Below are positions 9,091 to 18,870 of a DNA stretch of 34,597 nt, piece after piece (position 1 is the stretch's first letter; each line of letters opens with the position of its first letter). The notes beneath the pieces are model-generated. The model did no database searches. It saw nothing but the letters and a program-made list of their open reading frames with translations, and was not told where the DNA came from. The position numbers were made by a program, and so were the translations under genes. The stretch comes from Chara braunii (lineage: Eukaryota > Streptophyta > Charophyceae > Charales > Characeae): assembly GCA_003427395.1 (NCBI GenBank), contig BFEA01000147.1, positions 813,551-848,147 on the forward strand. Reading direction: 5' to 3'.

Positions 9091-10040
9091 TACCCCGCCC
9101 CCTTTTCCGCATGCCCTACCATCAACCCCCAGATACGGCGCATACCACGACAGTCCCTTGGCACCCCTTCTTCTTTGAACTAGGCTGTTGGGCCGACCAT
9201 CGGTCCCAACCCCGATACCGGGATTTTGGCAACGCGGAGCGCAAAGCAATATTGGAAGTCAAAACCACTCCACTGTAGAGTGGAAAAATCGGCAGGGTCG
9301 GGCACAGGGCGTGCTGGCATCCCTCGGTTCTTCAAGCGGGCCCGCGGTCAGGCTTCTCCCAAAACAAAAAGGGAGATAGCCCCGCAGACCCTCAATCCCT
9401 CAGGTTCCGCTCCACGCTGCTCCGTTGCCGCTGCGTCGACGCTCGTCGGTCTCGATCCCCGAACCTTCGTAGAGTCAGTCCAATGCCGTAACCTATAGGG
9501 CTAAGCCCAAGCCTGAGACCAGCGCCCACAGAGTACCATACAAAACGGTGCGGCGCGGCGCTTTGGACCAACAAAACCGGTTGCGCGGCTCCTAGTGCCC
9601 GCGCCGGGTTGCTTATACCATGCCATAATTGCCCCGCACACCATCCTACTACATTCTTCTCACCGCACGAAGTCGCGCCGTTATTGCCGATGCCGTCGTC
9701 GGGTCGTTTCTCCGCACGCGCGCTCGACTCGGTCAATATGTACCAATCAAACAAAAATATCCTTAATTCTTGCTTAATCAAAAATAAATAAATAATAATA
9801 ATATCACCAAGCAAAACGATCGAGGTCCGGGCCGGCTTTACAACCAACAACAGAAAAGAATCACGCGCGCCTTAAACCTACGCGCCCACACACTCTCTTT
9901 TGTGGTCAACCACCTAGTCAACGCAATTACAGACGCAGTCGCGCTTAGCGCGGTATACTTAAACTTTAAACCAAACAATTTTCTGTTACTTGCAAAACCC
10001 CAGGGCGGATACCCTCGTAAGGGTATTCGCGCCGACAGCG
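9091..10040. other. Unassigned sequence
   Basis: No supported gene is visible. The stretch 9780-9805 is AAT-rich. Candidate frames on both strands (for example minus 9392-9850) lack recognisable motifs. Confidence 0.5.
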
Positions 10041-10130
10041 TGAGCATATAGTGCGCTCGGAAGAGAGTGTTGTACGTGAAGAGGGGCTAGTGAGGGGGCG
10101 TGTATGAGCATATAGTGCATTCGGAAGAGA
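10041..10130. repeat. 64-base direct duplication
   Basis: TGAGCATATAGTGC followed by TCGGAAGAGA occurs at 10041-10066 and again at 10105-10130 with two base changes. The sequence between them (GTGTTGTACGTGAAGAGGGG...) also occurs at about 2950-2985. Confidence 0.85.
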
Positions 10131-10133
10131 GAA

Positions 10134-10427
10134 GTGAAATTTGCGCAAGAGACCTCTAAAAAACTACTCAGAGACTCTCGTGAGGTACCTTGTGTTCTCC
10201 TGCTGAAGGCTATCTGTACAAAACTTGGACGAGAAGCCTACGCTGGTAACATGGATGATCGCATCCGATTCTACGATGTGCTGTGTGGTTTTGAGCATGC
10301 CATTGCTCACCAAGAAGTGATGAGAGTTAACATAGGTGCAAGTTACTCGTTGGTGAGAAACTGTATTCTCTCTACGAGATGCGCTAAGTACGGTAATAAC
10401 TCTGGCTTGTTGATGACCAACAAGTGA
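10134..10427 (+). CDS. Unrecognised 97-residue ORF
   Basis: The ORF begins MKFAQETSKKLLRDSREVP and ends in MTNK before TGA. It has an ordinary amino acid mix, with charged residues spread throughout and several hydrophobic clusters (for example VPCVLLLKAICTKL), which makes it look more like real coding sequence than its neighbours. I see no signal peptide, no clear membrane segment and no known motif. There is no splice-site or homology evidence for an extension. It could be an exon of a broken gene or a fragment of a mobile element protein. Confidence 0.3.
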   Translation: MKFAQETSKKLLRDSREVPCVLLLKAICTKLGREAYAGNMDDRIRFYDVLCGFEHAIAHQEVMRVNIGASYSLVRNCILSTRCAKYGNNSGLLMTNK

Positions 10428-10570
10428 ACAGAGAAGTCAAACAGGTATTGGACATTTGATGTGACGATAGTTCCACTGAGGTAGGCGTTTGACCTCAAGC
10501 AAATAATTGATACTGCCTGCTTCCGTTAGTGCAAATAATATGACCTTAGTGTGATCGTAAGCCGTGTTAA

Positions 10571-10670
10571 AAGGGATAGTGCGTGTCAAAAGAGATGAAG
10601 TCGTCGGGGTATCAAAAAGAAAGGGATAGTGCGTGTCAAAAAAGATGACGTCATTGGGGTATCAAAGAGG
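10571..10670. repeat. 50-base tandem duplication
   Basis: AAGGGATAGTGCGTGTCAAA starts at 10571 and at 10621, and the two copies continue in parallel to GGGGTATCAAA. The second copy contains the palindrome TGACGTCA at about 10647. Confidence 0.9.
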
Positions 10671-10952
10671 GATTTTATATTTGATCATTATTATTATTAT
10701 CTAAAGTTTTGTTGTTGCTCAACTGTTGCAGCTTTGCTGGTTATTGATGATGGAATGAATAGGGTGACAACGTCAGGTTCGACAAAAGATGCTTTCGGTT
10801 TTGACTGTGTGATTCCGGTAATAGATCTACATTTCACCTTGTTATGCATGGGTTCAACAGAAGAGCAGGGATGGAGTATAGGAGTGATCAGTCTCAACTT
10901 ACCTCTTTGATGGATGTGACACTTGTGACAAAACTCGTATGACCATACTGGT

Positions 10953-11100
10953 GTGCGATCTTACGAGTCCACAGATTCTCGTAGGATCACATGAGTGTGC
11001 GATTGTACAAGCTCACGGGTATCAAGCGAATGACCGTGTAGTCTATAGATGTCTGTGTGACTGCACGAGCGTGAGATCATACTAGCCTATGAACACTCGT
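10953..11100. repeat. Hairpin cluster
   Basis: TGTGCGATCTTACGAG pairs with CTCGTAGGATCACA with small bulges at about 10953-10999. GCACGAG pairs with CTCGTGC across about 26 bases near 11063-11103. The words GTGTGCGAT and CACGAG recur, so this is probably a small diverged hairpin array. Confidence 0.65.
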
Positions 11101-11103
11101 GCG

Positions 11104-12010
11104 GCTGTGCTATAATACAAGTGCTAGGATGGTTGAGACCTTTCTAAGCCCAGTGCTACCGCACTAGTATGCGAAACCCTGCATAAAACTGTGAGAGCGT
11201 GTTTGAGCCTGCAGGCAAGGCTGTCAACTTAAGCCCTCATCCTAGCTGACTTCAGACGTGTGATTGAGACCAGTCCTCCATGAGTGTTGAGCCTGAGTAA
11301 TGAGTTGTAGGGGAAGGAAACAACAATTAAAGAAGGTTGTTTATCTACTTGCTAAGTTCTTACTTGATGGAGACTAGCATGAGTTGTTCGGGCTAATTGA
11401 GGTTGAGACAATACTCGTTTGTCACGCTCCATTATAAACGGGGGCCGTGGTGCGGATGCAGCTCGTTGCATATATCCCCATTTCCTTTTCTCTGACACTG
11501 GGGAGCTTCATGGCCAGAGACTGGTCGTGACATATGATGTGGGCCTACCTCACAATCTGAGTATATCATGAATGCATGCAACACGTTAGAGCAAAGTTCA
11601 CGACCTCTTCAAATCTTCACGGTCGCTAAAGTGTTCCACTTTTCGAAATTCTGTTTTGCAAGCAACCTTTATCACCTCAAATCAAAATTGTATGGGCGAT
11701 TGCGACTCAGTTCAACTAAGTTAGAACACTCAGGTGCAGCATTAGAAAGCTCCAGGGTTTTGGATAGGCACTGGCGTGTGAAGATCAGACACCAAACCAA
11801 AGACAACGTAATGAATGTGGGAAAACTTTCATTTGAATTCCCAATATCGTATGAGTGAACCTCAGCTACGTTGGCTATGCTTAAAGCTAGTGTGTGGAGT
11901 AGATGTGTCCCTGCCACAGCCATACGAACCTGATCGTCACGGTTCTTAGACAGGTGAACCACTTCAAGAGTAATCCTTGGACTGTCTCAGCAAGTACTTA
12001 AAACAACCCT
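11104..12010. other. Unassigned sequence
   Basis: I see no supported gene. An open frame at 11568-11858 has ATG and 96 residues but no recognisable motif, and the opposite strand is open over the same bases. Confidence 0.5.
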
Positions 12011-12025
12011 GGACTATCTCAACAG

Positions 12026-12444
12026 GTGTTTGGCTACAACCTGGGCTGGCATAAAATAGCAGCCGAGACCAACAACTACCTGTTGGCTTTCAGAGGGAAG
12101 TTCAGGGATATCTGGCAGGGAGTCGTGAGTCCTCCCAGGAAACTGCATGGGAGGCGAGCACCCATCTTCCTCATACTAATCCAATCTTCCCCCTTTCACT
12201 TATCTTGGACTGAACGTGAGGGAGAGAGAAATGAAAGAAAAAAAACATGAGGGAGGTAGAGGTGTTAGTAAGCAAAAACATTATCAAAGATAAATACGAG
12301 GGGTGGGAAACAAAGGCAATAGAAGATATGGAGCATGGTATGCTGGTTCTGAGGGAAAATGCAATTAGTGGAATTGGAGAGAGGAAATATATCGAATATG
12401 TATGTCAGTTTCATGATCGCAACGGGAAGTTACACAACATATGA
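12026..12444 (+). other. Two weakly coding-like segments
   Basis: Between 12026 and 12250 a frame reads GYNLGWHKIAAETNNYLLAF and continues for 74 residues, without a convincing ATG start. Immediately after, an ATG-started frame at 12247-12444 encodes 65 charged residues (MREVEVLVSKNIIKDKYEGW...). Both look more protein-like than the surroundings but match nothing I recognise. They could be remnants of the element that fills 12.9-22.5 kb. Confidence 0.25.
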
Positions 12445-12935
12445 TCATTCTTGGAGATGATAGAGTAGGCTAACGCTACGATCCGAAAGCAGTAACTTTC
12501 ACGCTCTAAAAGTCTGACATGGGAGATCGGTAGCAAGTGTCAGTCAATAAAATAGGCTTTGCCCTGCTTTGCATTAACGGTAGCGCATTGGTCTTTAAAG
12601 TCTCAATCATCAAAATTTGAGACATCATCGGTGATTATCGACCATAATTTGTTCTCATCCAGTCATTCCCCCAGTACACGATGATAAGAAGTCGTCGTCT
12701 ACAGTCGACTCACGTCAGTTTCTCAGGTATCTGGGATACCATCAACAATATCAATCAGTCTGGGTTCCGAACGAAGACATTCAGTTATTGAGACAACAGT
12801 GAACAACTCAATCGTCCCTTCTCGCAAAGTTAACCTTATTCAAATTAGTCCGAGAAGTCATATCAACAACTGAATCATCATCCGTCCGCGAGTCAGTCCT
12901 AGACAACCCTCAACAAGATAGCCCTCAAGGATGTT
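12445..12935. other. Unassigned sequence upstream of the repeated ORF family
   Basis: I see no gene. The sequence is rich in short CAGTC/CATCATC-type words without a regular period. Confidence 0.45.
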
Positions 12936-12959
12936 GTCCGACACAGATATGTCAGTGCA

Positions 12960-13568
12960 ATGGGCTTCAGACAAGAAAATTTGTCCATCTTTGTTGTTCT
13001 CACTAGCTTCCCAGCGGACAACGTCTATGACCTAAGGCTGTTTGTGAAGAGGGGCAAGGAGACGCATGAGCACTTTGATTCAGTTTGGATCTCAATGGCA
13101 AGGTACCTTGAGGGAGAGGAGAGAGAGAGCAGGATGAGAGTGGCGTCAAGCTAATCCGCAGCCTTGGGCCGAAGCTCTATACTGATTATCCTAGGCCGCC
13201 GGTTCCCTTCTTTCTCACAGATGGGACTTGTTGGGGCGACTTGGTTGATCTGGCTGAGAGTTACATTTCGCCAGCCGAGATTGACTATAAGGTAGTAACC
13301 GAGCCATCAAAGTTTCGGCATCTCAGACGTGAGATTTTCTCCCAGCCATATCTCCCTGTGTTATGGAAAGAATTTTGTGTTATGGTTGACTACCGCATTA
13401 TGGGTCTTGGGTGGAAGTGCTCGGAACTTGCAGGCTTTAGTTGACTTTATATTCAGCGGCCACTATCTCAGGACGTACATAGGCGTGACTCAAGGCACAA
13501 GAAAACACGCAGCCAAACGAGAGACTGAGGATGAGACTCTAAAGGGACGAGTGAAGACTCTTGACTAG
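12960..13568 (+). pseudogene. Copy 1 of an unrecognised tandem protein family (blocks A-B-C), frameshifted
   Basis: Three reading frames succeed one another and together look like one protein of about 200 residues. Block A (about 12990-13056) reads VVLTSFPADNVYDLRLFVKR. Block B (about 13200-13270) contains DGTCWGDLVDLAESYIS. Block C (about 13271-13568) contains EIDYKVV, VDYRIMGLG, then YLRTYIGVTQG and a basic/acidic tail rich in Lys, Arg and Glu. The first frame change falls in a GA-rich run near 13111-13130, a likely slippage site. The second falls near 13425-13440. The same blocks recur downstream (14363-14747, 14955-15220, 15338-15615, 15730-16263). I do not recognise the family. Its position just before gag suggests an accessory product of the retroelement, but a separate gene family is equally possible. 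Confidence 0.6.
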
Positions 13569-13782
13569 TGTTGGTTGTGCCTATCTGTCTATACCTTTTG
13601 GGACTATTATGAATCTTCATTCTTTCCTCATTTACTTTTGTTATTGCTCGAGTTCGTCTGTCTTGCATCATTTGCATTGATTCCATTTGCTGATTGTGCT
13701 TTCTGATGATTCTGTCACAGTTCTCAAAATTAGCAAAATGACAAAATTGATACATGCATGACACACTGGAAATTCACAGGGT

Positions 13783-13806
13783 TTTTTTTTTTTTTTTTTT
13801 TTTTTT
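13783..13806. repeat. Poly-T run (possible poly-A tail of a minus-strand retroposon)
   Basis: About 24 T residues follow GGG. On the minus strand this reads as a poly-A tail after TTTTATTTTGATTC. Just upstream on that strand is GGCTTCGAGCCCC (plus 13861-13873), which resembles a tRNA B box. It may be the end of a short retroposed element, but no target duplication or A box was found. Confidence 0.5.
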
Positions 13807-13901
13807 GAATCAAAATAAAAGATTCATAAGACAGGGGACTGACGAAGACAGCAATTGAAGGGGCTCGAAGCCGGACGTACACAATAGGAAGAAATTTGCT
13901 T

Positions 13902-13950
13902 TATTTAATTTATTTAATTTATTTAATTTATTTAATTTATTTAATTTATT
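13902..13950. repeat. 9-base minisatellite (TTTATTTAA)n
   Basis: Five consecutive TTTATTTAA units lie between 13902 and 13950. On the minus strand they encode an Asn-Lys-Leu repeat within a short ORF that is otherwise unremarkable. Confidence 0.9.
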
Positions 13951-14362
13951 GCAATCAACATTTAATTCTGCTTTGACAGCTTGTTGACTTTCTGGTTGCC
14001 AGAAGTGGCTCGATTGGAAAAAGTGCGACAAAAATGGTGCGGTTGTCGGGTATATGAAAACGTTTCCTGTCTGGAATGAGTCTGGGTCAGCAACAAGTTT
14101 GAGCTATGATTAGGCCTTGAGAACTGTTGATAGTATTTGAATTTTCAGATTGATTTTACACATCTTGATTGAGTCGTTAGTTTCTTGGAAAAACCAGTTA
14201 CTAACTGTGTTCCATCTCTTCATTTGTGAGGTACCATACTGGATTGGAGGAGGAGACTGACATTACTTATTGGAGAGAATTAGGTTTGATCACAGATATG
14301 CCTTATGAACCCTTAATACATTTAAGGAACTGAAAGAGAAGAAGATAAATAAGATTCAAACA

Positions 14363-14747
14363 ATGTTAGCCGATGATGCATTGAAATATCTCTCAAAACC
14401 CACTACTAGAGGGATATTTCCCTATCAGTATGAGCATTGTTGGGTCTATCACTCTAGCAGTTCGATCATCTGTGTAGTGTTGGCTCGTTTCTTGGAGGTC
14501 GATATCTATGATATTCGCCCTTACGTCAAGAAAGGAGGTTACAATGATGGCGAGGCTTTTAACTGACTATGAGAAATTGTTGTTCAATCGATGTATGATT
14601 AGAAAACATAATTGATCAAGCAAATAAAGAAAGTGGAATAGAGTTTGATGTCAGTAACTTATGAGACAATTCCTATCCCTCCTATCACTAACAGACACTG
14701 TGATGGAAGTGATTGGTTGCCAATAATCAACATAGTAATGAAGTGAG
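14363..14747 (+). pseudogene. Copy 2 of the tandem protein family (blocks A-B), broken
   Basis: An ATG-started 67-residue frame at 14363-14566 ends with block A, VVLARFLEVDIYDIRPYVKK, closely matching copy 1. After several stops, block B appears at about 14660-14743 as IPPITNRHCDGSDWLPIINI, preceded by a Pro-rich turn as in copy 1. I see no block C before the next copy starts. The order and spacing match copy 1, which supports duplication rather than chance. The copy is clearly non-functional. Confidence 0.6.
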
Positions 14748-14954
14748 AGAAATAAGCGGGTTGTAATGAGAACGAAGGAAATGTTAGTCGAGGAAATCAG
14801 ACAATGAAGAGCGGAATTTGGGAGAGGCTAAGGACTGAGTAAGGAAAAGGTCGAGTGTCTTCTGAATTTGCTGAATGTAATAAGTAAGAAAAAAATGTTC
14901 GCGTGCAAGGTTGTCAAGTACGAGATGGTCGAGTGTTGATGGGAATAAGAATAA

Positions 14955-15220
14955 TTCTATATTCTGACATTTTATTTTACCGAATTGGATATGTATGACG
15001 TAAGGATTTATGTTCCTAAATAAATAAGTGTCGATGCTATATATGAAAAATGTTGGAAATTTGCCCAGGAAGCTGTGTTGAGAGAGAAAGAGAAACTCGA
15101 GAGGAAAAATAAGTGTTTCACTGGATTCACTCAGCTTACCGGTTTTGAGATAGATGGTATTAATTTATCGGGAGACAATTGGTTAGCTATAGTAAATTTT
15201 GTATGGAAGGTGAAAAGGGC
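14955..15220 (+). pseudogene. Copy 3 of the tandem protein family (blocks A-B), broken
   Basis: Block A reads YILTFYFTELDMYDVRIYVP at about 14958-15017, followed by an in-frame TAA. A charged stretch then includes KFAQEAVLREKEKLERK, and block B follows at about 15150-15220 as GINLSGDNWLAIVNFVWKVK. The aspartate, tryptophan and hydrophobic tail of block B are kept. As in copy 2, block C is absent before the next block A. Confidence 0.6.
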
Positions 15221-15337
15221 TCAAGAAAAACATTGTCGAAAACACAGATAACTACTGTAAGAGGCAGACTTTATGAAGCGAAAGGGTTTAATAATCCCTT
15301 TGTAATTCTGAGATATAGGACATGTGTAAGAGGGCGT

Positions 15338-15615
15338 ACAATATTTTACATTCCAGTCGTTAAATTCCTGCATACCGGCAACTTTGACATGAGGATTTAC
15401 GCTCCATTATGCCTACAGAGGGAAATTTATTATTTGGAATATCGGATGGGAGCTTGTGTCAGTCTTATAAGGACAAATGAGTGACTTGAAAAGTAACTTG
15501 GGGAAAAGGAGTAAGACAGTTTGAGGAACTCTAGTTTCTTAGCTACTAATGACTTTCATGACAGTAGAGACTAGTTGTCTCTCCTCGAAGCTATTGCCAT
15601 AGTAGGTAAAGCAAG
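15338..15615 (+). pseudogene. Copy 4 of the tandem protein family, blocks A-B
   Basis: Block A at about 15341-15412 reads FYIPVVKFLHTGNFDMRIYA, at the end of an open frame running 15179-15484. Block B at 15560-15615 reads DSRD, a TAG stop, then LSLLEAIAIVGKARE; the stop is where the other copies have Trp, so it fits a TGG to TAG change. Block C of this copy is the open frame at 15730-16263. Confidence 0.55.
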
Positions 15616-15729
15616 GGAGAGGGACTCCACATTGGTGATAAAGTCATTGCTCCTGAATACCTTTCAGCATCAGTTCGAGATCCCTGACAATATTCATCAT
15701 GAAATTTACCTTTCCTTACACTGTTTATA

Positions 15730-16263
15730 ATGATCAATAATGGGGTTGTATTGGAAGAAAGGGTAGTCAAGACAAAAGACATTCTTCGGATCTCAAACAA
15801 GAGTCTCTTTACTTTGGATGAGCTTGAATTCTTTCAACCTTCCTTTGATCGGATGAGAGACTCTGCTTTGAGAGTCGTCAGTGACCAGACTGAGATCAAC
15901 TATTTGCTGAAGGTAGTGAAAGTGGGGACCACTGAGAGAGTATTTATTCACCCCTCCAGAAAACGAGTTTGTCTTGCCAGGAGAATCAACAAAGCAATGC
16001 AATTTGACTATGAAATTATAGACCTGACACAGTACTTTATGATTCGGGGAATTGTGGAAGAATATAACAGAAGACTGAGAAGGGATGATGAGAGGGAACT
16101 GATTGAGGATTATATTGGAAGGTTGAGAAGAATTGCGTTGTCTTTGATCACCACTCAATCTATTATTGCTTACACTCTCTACGTACAAAATTATAAAGGG
16201 GTAAAACAAACAAGAGAGGAGAAAGACGAACCTGTATCTCTTGCGAGAAGGGTAAGGGATTAA
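15730..16263 (+). CDS. Block C of copy 4: 177-residue open frame upstream of gag
   Basis: This is the longest intact frame in the retroelement region. It starts at ATG (MINNGVVLEERVVKTKDI) and stays open to TAA at 16261. Residues around 55-60 (EINYLL), 91-98 (FDYEIIDL) and 142-165 (including YTLYVQNYKGVKQTREEKDE) correspond in order to EIDYKVV, VDYRIMGLG and the YLRTYIGVTQG tail region of copy 1. It has many Arg, Glu and Asp residues and no signal peptide or membrane segment. It ends about 60 bases before the gag-like ATG at 16326. It could be an extra ORF of the element or a neighbour gene fragment. The function is unknown. Confidence 0.5.
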   Translation: MINNGVVLEERVVKTKDILRISNKSLFTLDELEFFQPSFDRMRDSALRVVSDQTEINYLLKVVKVGTTERVFIHPSRKRVCLARRINKAMQFDYEIIDLTQYFMIRGIVEEYNRRLRRDDERELIEDYIGRLRRIALSLITTQSIIAYTLYVQNYKGVKQTREEKDEPVSLARRVRD

Positions 16264-16325
16264 GAGTGGGAAAAAAAAGGTCAAAAGTGATAATAAGATA
16301 GAAAAAAGAACGTTAAGGAATGTGT

Positions 16326-16732
16326 ATGGTCAAAATGGATGAACGAGGGAGACCTAACTCTTCTGTGGAGACCCGTGAAAAGACCCTAGTCGGTGCTATG
16401 CGGGAGCTGGTTGAGAGAGTTGACACAATAAAATGAGGGTCAGATATTGCAAGAGCAAAGAGACCAGGTGAAAGAATTTCATGCTTCAGAGGGTCTCAAG
16501 CAAATGATTTATTCGATGAATATGAACTATTTGGACTCGGTTATAGTTGGACAGACAAATATCGACTTAAACACCTTCTATCATATTGTGACACTAACTC
16601 GAGGTTGGTTGTTTAAGAATTGATGGAAGGAGCCGCTACATGAGAAAAAACAAAAAAATAATAAAAAAAGGATTTGAGAAAGACTCTGTCTCAACCACCA
16701 CCAATGATTTTCTCAACATTAGAAGAGCTAAG
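16326..16732 (+). pseudogene. gag: Ty3/gypsy gag, 5' part, with in-frame stops
   Basis: From ATG at 16326 one frame reads MVKMDERGRPNSSVETREKT and, after a stop, continues into a segment like the capsid region of Ty3/gypsy Gag: FRGSQANDLFDEYELFG, then a WTDKYRLKHLLSYCD helix. This fits the known pattern of a Phe-x-Gly turn, a helix with Asp/Glu-Tyr-Glu, then a TDKxRL helix. In-frame stops are at 16434-16436 (TGA), 16614-16616 (TAA) and 16641-16643 (TGA). The sequence is then interrupted by a foldback element at 16733. The assignment depends on the downstream zinc knuckle and pol. The capsid similarity itself is weak and from memory. Confidence 0.55.
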
Positions 16733-17189
16733 AACAGCCATTTCGTCAAAACGGAGATATTACATTTTTTGAACGAAATCAAAACTGACTTTTTTTGCCA
16801 AAATCCGGTCGGAATTTTTTGACCCTGGGGGTCCAACGTTCCCAAAACGCCGGACCCCCCTGGTCTATGGTTGAGACCAGATACTTTTTTTTNNNNNNNN
16901 NNNNNNNNNNNNNNNNNNNNNNNNNNNNNNNNNNNNNNNNNNNNNNNNNNNNNNNNNNNNNNNNNNNNNNNNNNNNNNNNNNNNNNNNNNNNNNNNNNNN
17001 NNNNNNNNNNNNNNNNNNNNNNNNNNNNNNNNNNNNNNNNNNNNNNNNNNNNNNNNNNNNNNNNNNNNNNNNNNNNNNNNNNNNNNNNNNNNNNNNNGAG
17101 CAAAAAATTCCGACCGGATTTTGGCAAAAAAAATCAGTTTTGATTTCGTTCAAAAAATATAATATGTCCGTTTTGACGAAATGGCTGTT
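16733..17189. mobile_element. Foldback / MITE-like element with 89-bp terminal inverted repeats, inserted in gag
   Basis: The left arm 16733-16821 begins AACAGCCATTTCGTCAAAAC and is an almost exact reverse complement of the right arm 17101-17189. The element is flanked by a four-base direct repeat TAAG at 16729-16732 and 17190-17193, as expected of a target-site duplication. Just inside the left arm are two more hairpins: GGGGGTCC/GGACCCCC (16827-16859) and CTGGTCT/AGACCAG (16860-16880). The middle is unknown because of the N gap. No transposase is visible, so it is non-autonomous. It sits inside the broken gag frame, so it inserted into the retroelement. Confidence 0.88.
16893..17097. other. 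Assembly gap (205 N)
   Basis: The run of N lies between the two arms of the foldback element. Frames that cross it are not interpretable. The true length may differ from 205. Confidence 1.
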
Positions 17190-17193
17190 TAAG

Positions 17194-17791
17194 TATGACA
17201 CTTTCAATGTTTTCCTCCAAACTTTTATCAGAACAGTCAGAAGAATCTCGTATTTGAATGAAATTCAGAGATGTCATTTCTTTCTGCCTAACTTCAATAA
17301 CAATGAAAGATAGACTGTTCTAAATCAAGCTGAACACTATCCTCTCAGATGGGATAAAATAGTAGTAATAGTCAAAACTTTACCTACAGTTTTACACAAA
17401 AAGTGGTCGTTGGATCAGATCAATACGTTGACCAAAGACTGGAGACCAAGAATGGTATGAACCGAGGAAACAATTTGAGTGATGAAAATATTATTCAACG
17501 GGTTATGGTCCTTGCATGCCTGCTAATCATGTTGTGGATGAGAAATTGAAGAAGAAGGCTGAAAGTGAAGATGAAAAAGATGATGATGATGATGATGATG
17601 ATGATGGCTATAAGAAAAGAGGAGACTCTTCCAGATCCAGAAAGAACAGAGAAAATTGTGGAAAAGATAACAGAGAGAGAAGAAAGTACGACGAACGTCC
17701 AATGAAGAGTTTTATCTGTTATTATTATGGTAAAGGGGGTCACACTGCCACCTCCTGTAAGCCCCTGGAAGAGGATGTAGGAGTGGGTTGA
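17194..17791 (+). pseudogene. gag: Ty3/gypsy gag, 3' part, with degenerate CCHC zinc knuckle
   Basis: After the foldback element the gag-like sequence continues (YDTFNVFLQTFIRTVRRIS, then NNNER), broken by stops. An open frame at 17516-17791 then encodes a Lys/Glu/Asp-rich linker with a run of nine Asp from a GAT repeat, and a zinc knuckle: Cys68, Tyr71, His76, Cys81 in the C-x2-C-x4-H-x4-C spacing. The second position is Tyr instead of Cys, which is a one-base TGT to TAT change and should prevent zinc binding. Such a knuckle near the end of Gag is typical of retroelement nucleocapsid. Pol follows on the same strand. Confidence 0.7.
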
Positions 17792-17813
17792 CTAAGAAGG
17801 ATGCAATGGGTCA

Positions 17814-18423
17814 TGTCTGTGACAGTTCATGAAACAAATTGGATTCCAAATATCTTTGAGGTATGAGACTTTTTGCCCTTAAACATAAAGAAAAGATGAA
17901 GAAAAGAAGAAGAGAAAGATAAATGTGAATGTTCACTTTGTTATTGATGAGCTGACGAAGAGCTTGTGGAGAAAACTGCTGACACTTCCACCATGATTGA
18001 GTTACCTTCACAATCTATGACATTGATGGAAGACCTGTCTGAGAATCTTGCTTCTAAGAGCTCCTCCGAGTTAGTAGTATTTTCTCGTGGTAATCCAATT
18101 TGTTGTTCACTTAACATGATGTCCTTTGAGGGTGATCTACTACCCGAGCTCGTCACGGAGCCCAGTATATTGATTGGGGAAGTGAGAAATCTTCAAGCAC
18201 GTCTAACACCTCAAATGATAGAGGAAAAGAAGAAAAGGAAAGTCGAAAAGACTTTGAATGACATTCTTGATGATCAAGAACCAAACCCTCCATAAAAAAA
18301 AAAAAAGCAAGAGAAGGCAAAAAAAATTATTCTCAAAAACGAGTTTGAAGATGAAACTGTAATCACTGATGTCATTAAAAAAATGTTAGAGGAAACAAAA
18401 GTAACTCTATCATTCAAAAAAAC
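17814..18423 (+). pseudogene. Gag-pol linker region
   Basis: This stretch lies between the zinc knuckle and the protease. An open frame at 17966-18295 is rich in Ser, Glu and Leu, ends in a Lys-rich stretch (MIEEKKKRKVEKTLNDILDD) and has no recognised domain. Its position and composition suit the low-conservation region between Gag and protease. Confidence 0.4.
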
Positions 18424-18870
18424 ATGAGAGAAGAGCTAAATAAATTGATTGAAAAGAAAAAGATGGAGGTTAATTACTTGGGGTCGGTCTTTTCCTGTCA
18501 GGTGAACAGATCATTGTCGGGTTGTAAGATGAGGTTCGCAACCATAGGTTATAGACACTTAATTATCTATATTAATAAAGTGAAGATCCGAACCTTGGTA
18601 GACTCTGGGGCAGAAATAATTCTTTTTTTCGAGAGGACTTTGAAAACCCGTAATTTAACTATTGCTATATATTAAGCAATATTGAGGGATAATTATTCGT
18701 GGTAGGGTTTATTGAAAATTTGCTAATCAAAGTTGGGACGATGTCTGTCGAGCTGTTGGGGTTCGTGGTGGAAGACTTTGATCATGATTGTATCTTGGGC
18801 ACTCCATTCTTGCATAGAATGAAAGTTGTTCAAGTTTTCGGTCATGAAGAGTTATCCTGAATCGGTCTAC
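18424..18870 (+). pseudogene. Retroviral-type aspartic protease of the Ty3/gypsy element, broken
   Basis: The frame at 18424-18675 contains LVDSGAEIILF, with the catalytic Asp-Ser-Gly triad at about 18601-18609. The usual Ala after it is replaced in spacing by the common retroelement form DSGAE. Past a stop, another segment reads FDHDCILGTPFLHRMKV at about 18778-18830, which is the ILG-P(F/W)L signature near the C-terminal end of these proteases. Both landmarks are present in the correct order, but the frame between them is broken. The enzyme would process the Gag-Pol polyprotein in an intact element. Confidence 0.75.

Noticed and set aside
8709-9278. 189-codon open frame
   Set aside because: No ATG at its start, low-complexity beginning, GC-rich hairpins inside, no recognisable motif.
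13810-14031. Minus-strand ORF with Asn-Lys-Leu repeat
   Set aside because: The repeat is a 9-base AT minisatellite in phase by chance; the rest has no motif.
16636-17313. Open frames crossing the N gap
   Set aside because: They consist of foldback arms plus unknown bases and similar peptides appear on both strands because the arms are inverted repeats.
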